NCBI RefSeq assembly: GCF_013359595.1
Contig: NZ_JABFMP010000014.1
Span: forward strand, 62,001 to 126,000
DNA length: 64,000 nucleotides
Source of the DNA: Pseudomonas sp. C1C7
Lineage (GTDB): Bacteria; Pseudomonadota; Gammaproteobacteria; Pseudomonadales; Pseudomonadaceae
Reading direction: 5' to 3'
Positions 27,737 to 35,484 of this stretch are shown here, piece after piece (position 1 is the first letter of the stretch; every line of letters begins with the position of its first letter). The position numbers and the translations under genes were made by a program. The notes under the pieces were generated by a model. That model did no database searches and was not told the DNA's origin. It saw only the letters and a program-made list of their open reading frames with translations.

Positions 27737-28504
27737 TTATCGCTCGGCCATCAGCACCAGTACATCGGTACTGAACGAACCATCGGCCTCAATCTCAAAA
27801 TAATCGCGTACTTCGTTGCCCATTGACTGCTGCAATTCGCGGATCGCCGCGCGCATCACCTGCGGTGTGCGCATGCGCTCGACCCAGGAGTTGTACTCCA
27901 GGCGCAGGCGTTGACGGCTGGTGCTGCGGGTATGAAGCCCCGCTTCGCTGACCTGACGCAACCACTCGCCGGCGGAATAATCGCGCACGTGACTGGTGTC
28001 GCGCAGCACTTCGACGCTTTGCAGGTAAGTGTCGAACAGAGGGCTACCCGGTGACAACACGTCAATGAATGCCGCCACGCCGCCAGGCTTCAACACCCGG
28101 CGCACTTCCCGCAGGGCCAAACCGAGATCGCTCCAGTGATGGGCCGAATAACGGCTGAACACGAAGTCGAACTCGCCGTCGGCGAACGGCAGGCGCTCGG
28201 CCGCGCCATTGACCGTGGATACGTTGCCCAGGCCACGATCGACGGCCGCGGCGGCCACCACGTCGAGCATCTGCTGCGACAGGTCGTAGGCCACCACTTC
28301 CTTCACCAGCGAAGCCACCTGAAAACTCACGTGACCGGCGCCACAGCCCAGGTCCAGCACCCGGGCATCGCCCTTGCCTGCCACTTCAGCCTGTAGCAGA
28401 GCGAATTCGGTGCCTTGAGCGTGGACGGCGCTGCTCAGGTAGGCCGCGGCCTGTTCACCAAATTGCTTCTGGACTACCTGACTGTGCTGGGCGGTGCTGG
28501 TCAT
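27737..28504 (-). CDS. Class I SAM-dependent methyltransferase
   Basis: A 255-residue UbiE/BioC-like methyltransferase. The SAM-binding motif I is VLDLGCGAGHVS (near residues 50-61), and motif II and post-I acidic residues follow (VVAYDLSQQMLDV). FVFSRYSAHHWSDL and LREVRRVLKPGGVAAF are typical of small-molecule methyltransferases. It is wedged between leuB and leuD, although leucine synthesis needs no methyltransferase; the position is shared with other pseudomonads. The substrate is unknown. Confidence 0.87.
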   Translation of the reverse strand: MTSTAQHSQVVQKQFGEQAAAYLSSAVHAQGTEFALLQAEVAGKGDARVLDLGCGAGHVSFQVASLVKEVVAYDLSQQMLDVVAAAAVDRGLGNVSTVNGAAERLPFADGEFDFVFSRYSAHHWSDLGLALREVRRVLKPGGVAAFIDVLSPGSPLFDTYLQSVEVLRDTSHVRDYSAGEWLRQVSEAGLHTRSTSRQRLRLEYNSWVERMRTPQVMRAAIRELQQSMGNEVRDYFEIEADGSFSTDVLVLMAER

Positions 28505-28544
28505 GGGGATTTCCTTTTGGGAGTGAATCTTGTGTTGTTCATTC

Positions 28545-28630
28545 GGGCCTCATCGCTGGCAAGCCAGCTCCCACAGTGATTTGAGTCGTTCACAAAACCT
28601 GTGGGAGCGGGCTTGCCCGCGATGGGGCCG
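28545..28630. repeat. REP doublet (REPIN-like)
   Basis: CATCGCTGGCAAGCCAGCTC facing GTGGGAGCGGGCTTGCCCGC with GATG, about 30 bases apart. One arm has diverged (TGGCAAGCCA rather than GGGCAAGCCC) but keeps its own palindrome by compensating changes. It lies between leuD and the methyltransferase gene. Confidence 0.85.
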
Positions 28631-28657
28631 ACCCTGACTACATCAATTTCGGATCAA

Positions 28658-29302
28658 TCACGCGTTGCGAAACAACCAAGGCTGGCTGGCCCGGTGCTTG
28701 GCCTCGAACGCCGCAATCGCATCACCGTCCTGCAGGGTCAGGCCGATGTCGTCCAGACCGTTCAACAGGCAATGCTTGCGGAAATCGTCGATCTCGAACG
28801 TCAGGACCTTGCCATCCGGACGGGTCACGGTCTGGGCCTGCAGATCGATCTGCAACTGATAGCCCGGGTCCGCCTCGACCTGCTTGAACAGCTCATCGAC
28901 TTCCTCGTCGCTCAAGATGATCGGCAGCAAGCCGTTCTTGAAGCTGTTGTTGAAGAAGATGTCGGCGTAGCTCGGCGCGATGATGCTGCGGAAACCGTAT
29001 TCTTCCAAAGCCCACGGCGCGTGCTCACGGCTGGAGCCGCAACCGAAGTTCTCACGGGCCAGCAATACGCTGGCGCCCTGATAACGCTCGGCATTGAGGA
29101 CGAAGTCCTTGTTCAGCGGGCGCTTGGAGTTGTCCTGGTAAGGCTGGCCCACGTCCAGGTAACGCCATTCGTCGAACAGGTTCGGGCCGAAACCGGTGCG
29201 TTTGATCGACTTCAGGAACTGCTTCGGGATGATCTGGTCGGTGTCGACGTTGGCACGATCCAGAGGCGCGACAAGTCCAGTGTGCTGGGTAAAAGCTTTC
29301 AT
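28658..29302 (-). CDS. leuD: 3-isopropylmalate dehydratase small subunit
   Basis: A 214-residue swivel-domain subunit that pairs with LeuC to isomerise 2-isopropylmalate to 3-isopropylmalate. [15 protein letters not shown] and the substrate-loop [15 protein letters not shown] are diagnostic. It starts 10 bases after leuC ends, so the two subunits are co-translated. Confidence 0.97.
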   Translation of the reverse strand: MKAFTQHTGLVAPLDRANVDTDQIIPKQFLKSIKRTGFGPNLFDEWRYLDVGQPYQDNSKRPLNKDFVLNAERYQGASVLLARENFGCGSSREHAPWALEEYGFRSIIAPSYADIFFNNSFKNGLLPIILSDEEVDELFKQVEADPGYQLQIDLQAQTVTRPDGKVLTFEIDDFRKHCLLNGLDDIGLTLQDGDAIAAFEAKHRASQPWLFRNA

Positions 29303-29312
29303 GCTGCGCTCC

Positions 29313-30731
29313 TTAGATCAATTCACGGACGTCGATGAAACGACCGTTTACCGCTGCCGCCGCGGCCATGGCCGGGCTCACCAGGTGGGTACGACCACCG
29401 GCGCCCTGACGGCCTTCGAAGTTACGGTTGGAGGTCGAGGCGCAATGCTCGCCGGACTCCAAACGGTCCGGGTTCATCGCCAGGCACATCGAGCAACCCG
29501 GCTCACGCCATTCAAAACCGGCTTCGAGGAAAATCTTGTCCAGACCTTCGGATTCCGCCTGAGCCTTCACCAGACCCGAGCCCGGCACCACGATGGCCTG
29601 CTTGATGGTCGAGGCCACTTTGCGGCCCTTGGCGATCACGGCAGCAGCGCGCAGGTCTTCGATCCGCGAGTTGGTGCAGGAACCGATGAATACGCGGTCC
29701 AGCTGGATGTCAGTGATCGCCTGATTGGCGCTCAAACCCATGTACTTCAAGGCGCGCTCGATGGAACCGCGCTTGACCAGGTCGGTTTCCCTGGCAGGGT
29801 CCGGCACGTTCTGGTCCACAGCCAACACCATCTCGGGCGAAGTGCCCCAGCTGACTTGCGGCTTGATCTGGGTCGCGTCGAGCTCGACCACGGTGTCGAA
29901 CACCGCATCGGCGTCGGAAACCAGGTCTTTCCAGGCTTCAACCGCCAGATCCCACTCCGCACCTTTCGGCGCGAACGGACGGCCTTTCACGTATTCGACG
30001 GTTTTTTCGTCAGCCGCCACCAGACCTACGCGAGCGCCGGCCTCGATGGACATGTTGCAGATGGTCATGCGGCCTTCGACGGACAGGTCGCGAATCGCGC
30101 TGCCAGCGAACTCGATGGCATGGCCGTTACCACCGGCGGTGCCGATCTTGCCGATCACGGCCAGGACTATGTCCTTGGCAGTCACGCCGAACGGCAATTT
30201 GCCTTCGACGGAGACCAGCATGTTCTTCATTTTCTTGGCGACCAGGCACTGGGTGGCGAGCACGTGCTCGACCTCGGAAGTGCCGATACCGTGAGCCAGG
30301 GCACCGAATGCGCCGTGGGTCGAGGTGTGGGAGTCGCCGCAGACCACGGTCATGCCCGGCAAGGTCGCGCCCTGCTCCGGGCCGATCACATGGACGATGC
30401 CCTGGCGGACGTCGTTCATCTTGAACTCGACGATGCCGTATTCATCGCAGTTGTCGTCGAGGGTCTGGACCTGCAGGCGCGAGACCTGGTCGGCAATGGC
30501 TTCGATGCCGCCCTTGCGCTCCGGGGTGGTCGGTACGTTGTGGTCCGGGGTCGCGATGTTGGCATCGATGCGCCATGGGCGACGCCCGGCCAGACGCAGA
30601 CCTTCGAAGGCTTGCGGCGAAGTCACTTCATGAATGATGTGACGATCGATGTAGATCAGAGCAGAGCCATCGTCGCGCTGCTTGACCAAATGCGAATCCC
30701 AGAGCTTGTCGTAGAGCGTTTTGCCGGCCAT
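29313..30731 (-). CDS. leuC: 3-isopropylmalate dehydratase large subunit
   Basis: A 472-residue aconitase-family subunit carrying the 4Fe-4S cluster. Cluster cysteines are in [12 protein letters not shown] (near residue 350) and [10 protein letters not shown] (near 410). [20 protein letters not shown] and the DKLWDSHLV start are family hallmarks. It heads the leuCD genes and is divergent from a LysR gene about 150 bases away. Confidence 0.97.
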   Translation of the reverse strand: MAGKTLYDKLWDSHLVKQRDDGSALIYIDRHIIHEVTSPQAFEGLRLAGRRPWRIDANIATPDHNVPTTPERKGGIEAIADQVSRLQVQTLDDNCDEYGIVEFKMNDVRQGIVHVIGPEQGATLPGMTVVCGDSHTSTHGAFGALAHGIGTSEVEHVLATQCLVAKKMKNMLVSVEGKLPFGVTAKDIVLAVIGKIGTAGGNGHAIEFAGSAIRDLSVEGRMTICNMSIEAGARVGLVAADEKTVEYVKGRPFAPKGAEWDLAVEAWKDLVSDADAVFDTVVELDATQIKPQVSWGTSPEMVLAVDQNVPDPARETDLVKRGSIERALKYMGLSANQAITDIQLDRVFIGSCTNSRIEDLRAAAVIAKGRKVASTIKQAIVVPGSGLVKAQAESEGLDKIFLEAGFEWREPGCSMCLAMNPDRLESGEHCASTSNRNFEGRQGAGGRTHLVSPAMAAAAAVNGRFIDVRELI

Positions 30732-30878
30732 CAGACGGTTTCCTCATCAGCTTGTTTCTATGCCCTGGGTCTTGAGAAATTCAATAACCCTTTGGCTTGT
30801 GAGGCTGATCCTATGGGGTTAGATTAAATAACTCAAATTCATATTTTTTATGCTTTGGATAACCAACTGGAATGCGAT

Positions 30879-31769
30879 ATGGACCTGGCCAACCTCAATG
30901 CCTTTATTGCCATCGCCGAGACGGGAAGCTTCTCCGGCGCCGGTGAACGCCTGCACCTGACCCAACCGGCGATCAGCAAGCGCATCGCCGGGCTGGAGCA
31001 GCAATTGAAGGTGCGCCTGTTCGACAGGCTGGGCCGTGAAGTGGGCCTGACCGAGGCCGGCCGCGCCCTGCTGCCCCGGGCCTACCAGATCCTCAACGTC
31101 CTTGATGATACGCGCCGTGCGCTCACCAACCTCACCGGCGAGGTGACCGGTCGTCTGACCCTGGCCACCAGTCACCACATCGGCCTGCATCGGCTGCCTC
31201 CTTTATTAAGGGCGTTCACCCGCCGTTACCCCGATGTCGCCCTGGATATCCAGTTCCTCGATTCGGAAGTGGCCTACGAAGAGATCCTGCACGGCCGCGC
31301 AGAATTGGCGGTGATCACCCTGGCGCCGGAGCCTCACGCGCTGGTGGCGGCCACGCCGGTGTGGGACGACCCGCTGGATTTCGTGGTCGCCCCGGAGCAT
31401 TCGCTGCTCAATAACGGCGCGATCAGCCTGTCGGACATCGCCGGGCATCCGGCGGTGTTTCCCGGCGGCAACACTTTTACCCACCACATCGTCCAGCGCC
31501 TGTTCGAGGCCCAGGGCCTGACGCCGAACATCGCCATGAGCACCAACTACCTGGAAACCATCAAGATGATGGTGTCCATCGGCCTGGCCTGGAGTGTCCT
31601 GCCGCGGACCATGCTCGACGATCAGGTGGCGCGCGTACCTTTGCCGGGCATACAGCTCTCGCGCCAGCTAGGCTATATCCTGCACACGGAACGGACGCTG
31701 TCGAACGCTGCACGGGCCTTCATGGCCTTGCTGGATGCTCAGATCGATCTGCCAGGGACTCAAGGCTAA
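30879..31769 (+). CDS. LysR-family transcriptional regulator (divergent from leuCD)
   Basis: A 296-residue LysR-type regulator. The HTH (about residues 1-60: FIAIAETGSFSGAGERLHLT, QPAISKRIAGLE) and the CysB/CbbR-like effector domain (from about residue 90) are complete. The ATG of MDLANLNAF is chosen over an in-frame TTG eight codons upstream. It is divergent from leuC, the position of a leucine-linked LysR gene in P. aeruginosa, so control of leuCD (or sensing of an isopropylmalate intermediate) is plausible but unproved. Confidence 0.88.
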   Translation: MDLANLNAFIAIAETGSFSGAGERLHLTQPAISKRIAGLEQQLKVRLFDRLGREVGLTEAGRALLPRAYQILNVLDDTRRALTNLTGEVTGRLTLATSHHIGLHRLPPLLRAFTRRYPDVALDIQFLDSEVAYEEILHGRAELAVITLAPEPHALVAATPVWDDPLDFVVAPEHSLLNNGAISLSDIAGHPAVFPGGNTFTHHIVQRLFEAQGLTPNIAMSTNYLETIKMMVSIGLAWSVLPRTMLDDQVARVPLPGIQLSRQLGYILHTERTLSNAARAFMALLDAQIDLPGTQG

Positions 31770-31834
31770 CTTGTGCTACTCCTATAGAGCCGCGAAACCC
31801 TGTACAAACGCCCACTTCAGTACAAGGCTTGCCA

Positions 31835-34800
31835 ATGCCGAAATCTGTTGACCGAATTCCGCCCATGCCACGCATCCAGGCACTGGATCCCAAACGCTCC
31901 GAGCAGAGCTGGGAAAGTGCCCCGCAACTGCTGGCTGCCCTGAACGGCGCACGTTTGGGCGCGTGGTATTGGGATATCGAGCGCGGTCAGATCAGTTGGT
32001 CCCGGGGTACGCAGGCACTGTTCGGTTTCGACCCACGCCAGCCGCTGCCGGCGGATCTGGAATACCTCGACCTGCTGCCCCCCGAAGACCGGGCCAAAAC
32101 CGTTCGCGCCTTCCACGCGGTGATCGCCGGCGCACCGCTGGAACAGGCGATGCATCACCGCATACGCTGGCCCGACGGCAGCCTGCACTGGCTGGAAATC
32201 AACGGCAGTCTGTTGCCGGACAAGAACGGCCGGCCCCGAATGATCGGGGTGATTCGCGAAATCACCCACCAACGCCAGCGCGAACAGGCGCTGAGCAGCT
32301 CGGAAAAGCGTTTCGCCACGCTGTTTCATCTGTGCCCGAACATGGTCCTGCTGACCCGCCAGGACGACGGGCTGATCACCGAAGCCAACCAGTACTTCGA
32401 AAGCCTGTTCGGCTGGCCGGTGCAGGAAGCCATCGGTCGCACCACCCTGGAACTGGGCCTGTGGGTGCACCCCGAGCAACGGGCGGAACTGGTCAGGGCC
32501 ACCAAGGCCAAGGGCGACCTGATCAGCATGGAAGTGCAGTTCCGCGCCAGCAATGGGCAAATCCACGACGGCATCCTCAGCGCGCAGAAGGTCGAACTCG
32601 AAGGCCAGCCTTATCTGCTGAGTACCTTTCTCGACACCACCGAACGCAAAGCCGCCGATCAGGCACTCAAAGACAGCCAGGAACGCCTCGACCTGGCCCT
32701 GGATTCGGCGCAACTGGGCACCTGGGACTGGCACATCCCCAGCGGCATGCTCTACGGCTCGGCTCGCGCGGCGCAATTGCACGGCCTGGAAGCCAAACCC
32801 TTCCATGAATCCTTCGAGGAGTTTTTCGAAGGCGTCCCCGGCAACGAACGCGACACCATGCGCGACGCCTACCGCAGCCTGCGCGAAGGCCCGGCGGGCA
32901 ACTACCAGCTGACCTATCGCGTGCAACTGCCCGATGGCAGCATCCGCTACCTGGAAAGCCGCGCCCGGCTGTACCGCGATGAAAACGGCCTGCCGCTGCG
33001 CATGGCCGGCACCCTGCTCGACATCACCGAACAGGTGGAGCGCGAGCAGCGCCTGGTGGCGTCCGAAGAGAAGTTCGCCACCCTGTTCCAGGTCAGCCCG
33101 GACCCGATCTGCGTCACGCGCCAGGACACCGGCCAGTTCATCGAGATCAACTCCAGCTTCACCCAGACTTTCGGCTGGACCACCTACGACGTGATCGGCC
33201 GCAGCGCCGACGAAATAGGCCTGTGGGACGCCTCGGCGAAAAGCCTGCAGCGCATCGAACAGGTGATCCGCGAGCAGGCGCTGAACAACGTGGCGATCAT
33301 CGTCCAGCACAAGGACGGGCATTTGCTGACCTGCGTGATCTCCAGCCGGCAGATCAGCGTCGGCGATCAGCCGTGCGTGGTCACGACCCTGCGCGACATC
33401 ACCCAGCAGCAACGGTCGGAAGCGGCGCTCAAGGCCAGTGAAGAGAAGTTCGCCAAGGCATTCCACTCCAGCCCCGACGCCATCACCATCACCGAACGCG
33501 ACACCGGGCGCTATCTGGAGGTCAACGACGGTTTCTGCCGCCTGACCGGATACCGCGCCGACGAGGTGATCGGGCGCACGGTGTATCAGGTGGGGATCTG
33601 GGCCGAAGAGAAACAGCGTTCGGCGTTGCTGGCGGAATTGCAGATCAAGGGCCGGGTGCATCACCTGGAAATGCTAGGGCGCAACAAGCGCGGCGAGTTG
33701 CTGACGGTGGAAGTCTCGGTGGAGCCGATCACCCTCAATGAAACCGCGTGCCTGCTGCTGACTGCCCGGGATGTCAGCCTGCTGAAGAATGCCGAGGCGC
33801 AGATTCGCCATCTGGCCTACCACGACCCGCTGACCAACCTGCCCAACCGCGCGCTGCTGATGGATCGCCTGAGCCAGCAGATCGCTCTGCTCAAGCGCCA
33901 CAATTTGCGCGGCGCGCTGATGTTCCTCGACCTGGACCACTTCAAGCACATCAACGATTCCCTCGGCCATCCGGTGGGCGATACGGTGCTGAAGATCATC
34001 ACGGCGCGCCTGGAAGCCAGCGTGCGCATGGAAGACACCGTCGCGCGGCTGGGTGGTGACGAGTTCGTGGTGCTGCTCAGTGGTCTGGAAGGTTCGCGCA
34101 ACGACGTCAGCCTGCAGGTTTCAGAGTTGGCCGACACCTTGCGCGAATTGCTGTCAGAGCCGATGTTCCTCGACGGCCAACGCCTGCAGGTAACGCCGAG
34201 TATTGGCATCGCGCTGATTCCCGACCACGGCTCCACGCCGACCGACCTGCTCAAGCGTGCGGACATTGCGCTGTATCGGGCCAAGGACTCGGGGCGCAAC
34301 ACCGCGCAGATGTACCACAACACCATGCAGAAGGCCGCGAGCGAGCGGCTGCGCATGGAGACCGACCTGCGCCTGGCGCTGTCGCGGGGCGAGTTTCGCG
34401 TGCATTACCAACCTCAACTCGATGCCCGGGAGAACCGTATCGTCGGGGCCGAGGCACTGGTGCGCTGGACCCATCCGGAACTCGGCGCACAATCGCCCAC
34501 CGAGTTCATCAAGGTGCTGGAAGACAGCGGCTTGATCCTGGAAGTCGGCACCTGGATCGTCGATGAGGCCTGCCAGGCGTTCAGGCATCTGATCGCCAAC
34601 GGCCTGGTGGATCCGCAAGATTTCAGCCTGTGCGTGAACATCAGCCCGCGGCAGTTCCGCCAGAACGATTTCGTCGAGCACATTGAGGAAAGCCTGGCCC
34701 ATTACGGCCTGCCCAGTTCGATGCTGAAGCTGGAAATCACTGAAGGCATTGTCATTCAGAATCTTGAAGACACCATCAGCAAAATGCGCCGCCTGAAGAA

Positions 34801-35113
34801 GCTCGGGGTGAGCTTTGCGATGGATGACTTTGGGACCGGGTATTCCTCGCTGACCTATCTCAAGCGCTTGCCGGTCGACACGCTGAAGATCGACCAATCG
34901 TTCATCCGCGACGCCACCACCGATCCCAACGACGCCGAAATCATCCGCGCCATCGTCGCCATGGCCCGCAGCCTGGAATTGAAGGTGATTGCCGAAGGCG
35001 TGGAAACGCCTGAGCAACTGGAGTTCCTGCAGGGGCTGGGGTGTCATTTTTATCAGGGGTATCTGCATAGCCAACCGTTGCCGGTCGAGGAATTCCAGAA
35101 GCTGTTGCAGTAA
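31835..35113 (+). CDS. Five-PAS GGDEF-EAL cyclic-di-GMP protein
   Basis: A 1,092-residue cytoplasmic sensor with no transmembrane segment. Five tandem PAS/PAC units occupy about 25-150, 155-275, 280-410, 415-535 and 540-660. A GGDEF domain (about 665-830) has an intact ARLGGDEFVVLL active site and an RMED inhibitory I-site five residues before it. The C-terminal EAL domain (about 845-1090) keeps EALVRW, NISPRQF, EITEG, DDFGTGYSSL, KIDQSF, AEGVET and YQGY. Both synthesis and hydrolysis of c-di-GMP are therefore possible, and product feedback is expected. The ATG is chosen over a nearby TTG. The PAS ligands are unknown; norB lies downstream, separated by about 370 bases. Confidence 0.92.
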   Translation: MPKSVDRIPPMPRIQALDPKRSEQSWESAPQLLAALNGARLGAWYWDIERGQISWSRGTQALFGFDPRQPLPADLEYLDLLPPEDRAKTVRAFHAVIAGAPLEQAMHHRIRWPDGSLHWLEINGSLLPDKNGRPRMIGVIREITHQRQREQALSSSEKRFATLFHLCPNMVLLTRQDDGLITEANQYFESLFGWPVQEAIGRTTLELGLWVHPEQRAELVRATKAKGDLISMEVQFRASNGQIHDGILSAQKVELEGQPYLLSTFLDTTERKAADQALKDSQERLDLALDSAQLGTWDWHIPSGMLYGSARAAQLHGLEAKPFHESFEEFFEGVPGNERDTMRDAYRSLREGPAGNYQLTYRVQLPDGSIRYLESRARLYRDENGLPLRMAGTLLDITEQVEREQRLVASEEKFATLFQVSPDPICVTRQDTGQFIEINSSFTQTFGWTTYDVIGRSADEIGLWDASAKSLQRIEQVIREQALNNVAIIVQHKDGHLLTCVISSRQISVGDQPCVVTTLRDITQQQRSEAALKASEEKFAKAFHSSPDAITITERDTGRYLEVNDGFCRLTGYRADEVIGRTVYQVGIWAEEKQRSALLAELQIKGRVHHLEMLGRNKRGELLTVEVSVEPITLNETACLLLTARDVSLLKNAEAQIRHLAYHDPLTNLPNRALLMDRLSQQIALLKRHNLRGALMFLDLDHFKHINDSLGHPVGDTVLKIITARLEASVRMEDTVARLGGDEFVVLLSGLEGSRNDVSLQVSELADTLRELLSEPMFLDGQRLQVTPSIGIALIPDHGSTPTDLLKRADIALYRAKDSGRNTAQMYHNTMQKAASERLRMETDLRLALSRGEFRVHYQPQLDARENRIVGAEALVRWTHPELGAQSPTEFIKVLEDSGLILEVGTWIVDEACQAFRHLIANGLVDPQDFSLCVNISPRQFRQNDFVEHIEESLAHYGLPSSMLKLEITEGIVIQNLEDTISKMRRLKKLGVSFAMDDFGTGYSSLTYLKRLPVDTLKIDQSFIRDATTDPNDAEIIRAIVAMARSLELKVIAEGVETPEQLEFLQGLGCHFYQGYLHSQPLPVEEFQKLLQ

Positions 35114-35135
35114 CCCCGCCCCACCCCTCCCCCTT

Positions 35136-35231
35136 TAGGAGCGAGTTCACTCGCGATGCACTACAGAACACCGCGGGGAATCAGACTCCCCGCGTCATCG
35201 TTGACGACCATCGCGAGCAAGCTCGCTCCTA
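35136..35231. repeat. REP doublet (REPIN-like, TAGGAGCGAG type)
   Basis: TAGGAGCGAGTTCACTCGCG faces CGCGAGCAAGCTCGCTCCTA, with an internal CGCGGGGA/TCCCCGCG hairpin between them. The sequence type differs from the GTGGGAGCGGGC REPs elsewhere in the window. It may also end the upstream GGDEF-EAL transcript. Confidence 0.85.
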
Positions 35232-35244
35232 CAGAGAGCCCGGT

Positions 35245-35264
35245 GTTCATACCTGTGTATGAAC
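35245..35264. promoter_or_regulatory. Palindromic operator candidate upstream of norB
   Basis: GTTCATAC-CTGT-GTATGAAC, a perfect eight-base inverted repeat with a four-base spacer, 220 bases before the norB start. No regulator gene is adjacent. The sequence does not fit the NorR GT-N7-AC or the NsrR consensus that I know. Confidence 0.45.
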
Positions 35265-35356
35265 TTGCTGACCCTCTGTACAAGTGACGCCACGTCAGCC
35301 GCGCCGTACATTGGCGCCACGCATTCGGCAGGTGGCCTTGCACTCCACCCACCGAA

Positions 35357-35382
35357 GAATGATCGCCGGCAGCCGATCATTC
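35357..35382 (+). ncRNA. Perfect hairpin in the norB leader
   Basis: GAATGATCG, an eight-base loop, then CGATCATTC: nine perfect pairs. Together with the stem CCCGGC/GCCGGG (about 35396-35426) and the terminal terminator it gives a three-hairpin RNA of roughly 110 bases. The identity as a stand-alone small RNA or as a 5' leader cannot be settled by sequence. Confidence 0.4.
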
Positions 35383-35432
35383 TCCTGTGCAACGCCCCGG
35401 CTCCTCTTCCCGATCACAGGGCCGGGTTTTCT

Positions 35433-35468
35433 GCGCCCGCATACTCGTTATGCGGGCGCTTTTTTTTT
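35433..35468 (+). terminator. Strong intrinsic terminator 16 bases before the norB start codon
   Basis: GCGCCCGCAT, a seven-base loop, ATGCGGGCGC and nine T. It is a textbook terminator, yet the norB GAGGTGAT ribosome-binding site begins only seven bases later. The nearest upstream gene ends 320 bases before it, so it either ends a small RNA or attenuates norB transcription. An upstream copy of the 5' arm (GCGCCACGCAT at 35314) could pair with the 3' arm with one bulge. Confidence 0.85.
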
Positions 35469-35484
35469 GATAATGAGGTGATCC

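Larger units (their letters stand above)
35114..35484 (+). other. Intergenic leader region of norB with several hairpins
   Basis: No gene is seen in this 371-base gap. It holds, in order, a REP pair, a perfect 8-bp palindromic repeat, a TGACG-N3-CGTCA repeat, a perfect nine-pair hairpin, a CCCGGC/GCCGGG stem and a strong terminator just before the norB ribosome-binding site. The last three could be a regulatory leader or a small RNA. No clear sigma-54 or sigma-70 promoter was identified. Confidence 0.55.

Noticed and set aside
35265..35440. Sigma-54 (-24/-12) promoter for norB
   Set aside because: The closest candidate has 11 instead of 10 bases between GG and GC; spacing is critical, so it was not called.
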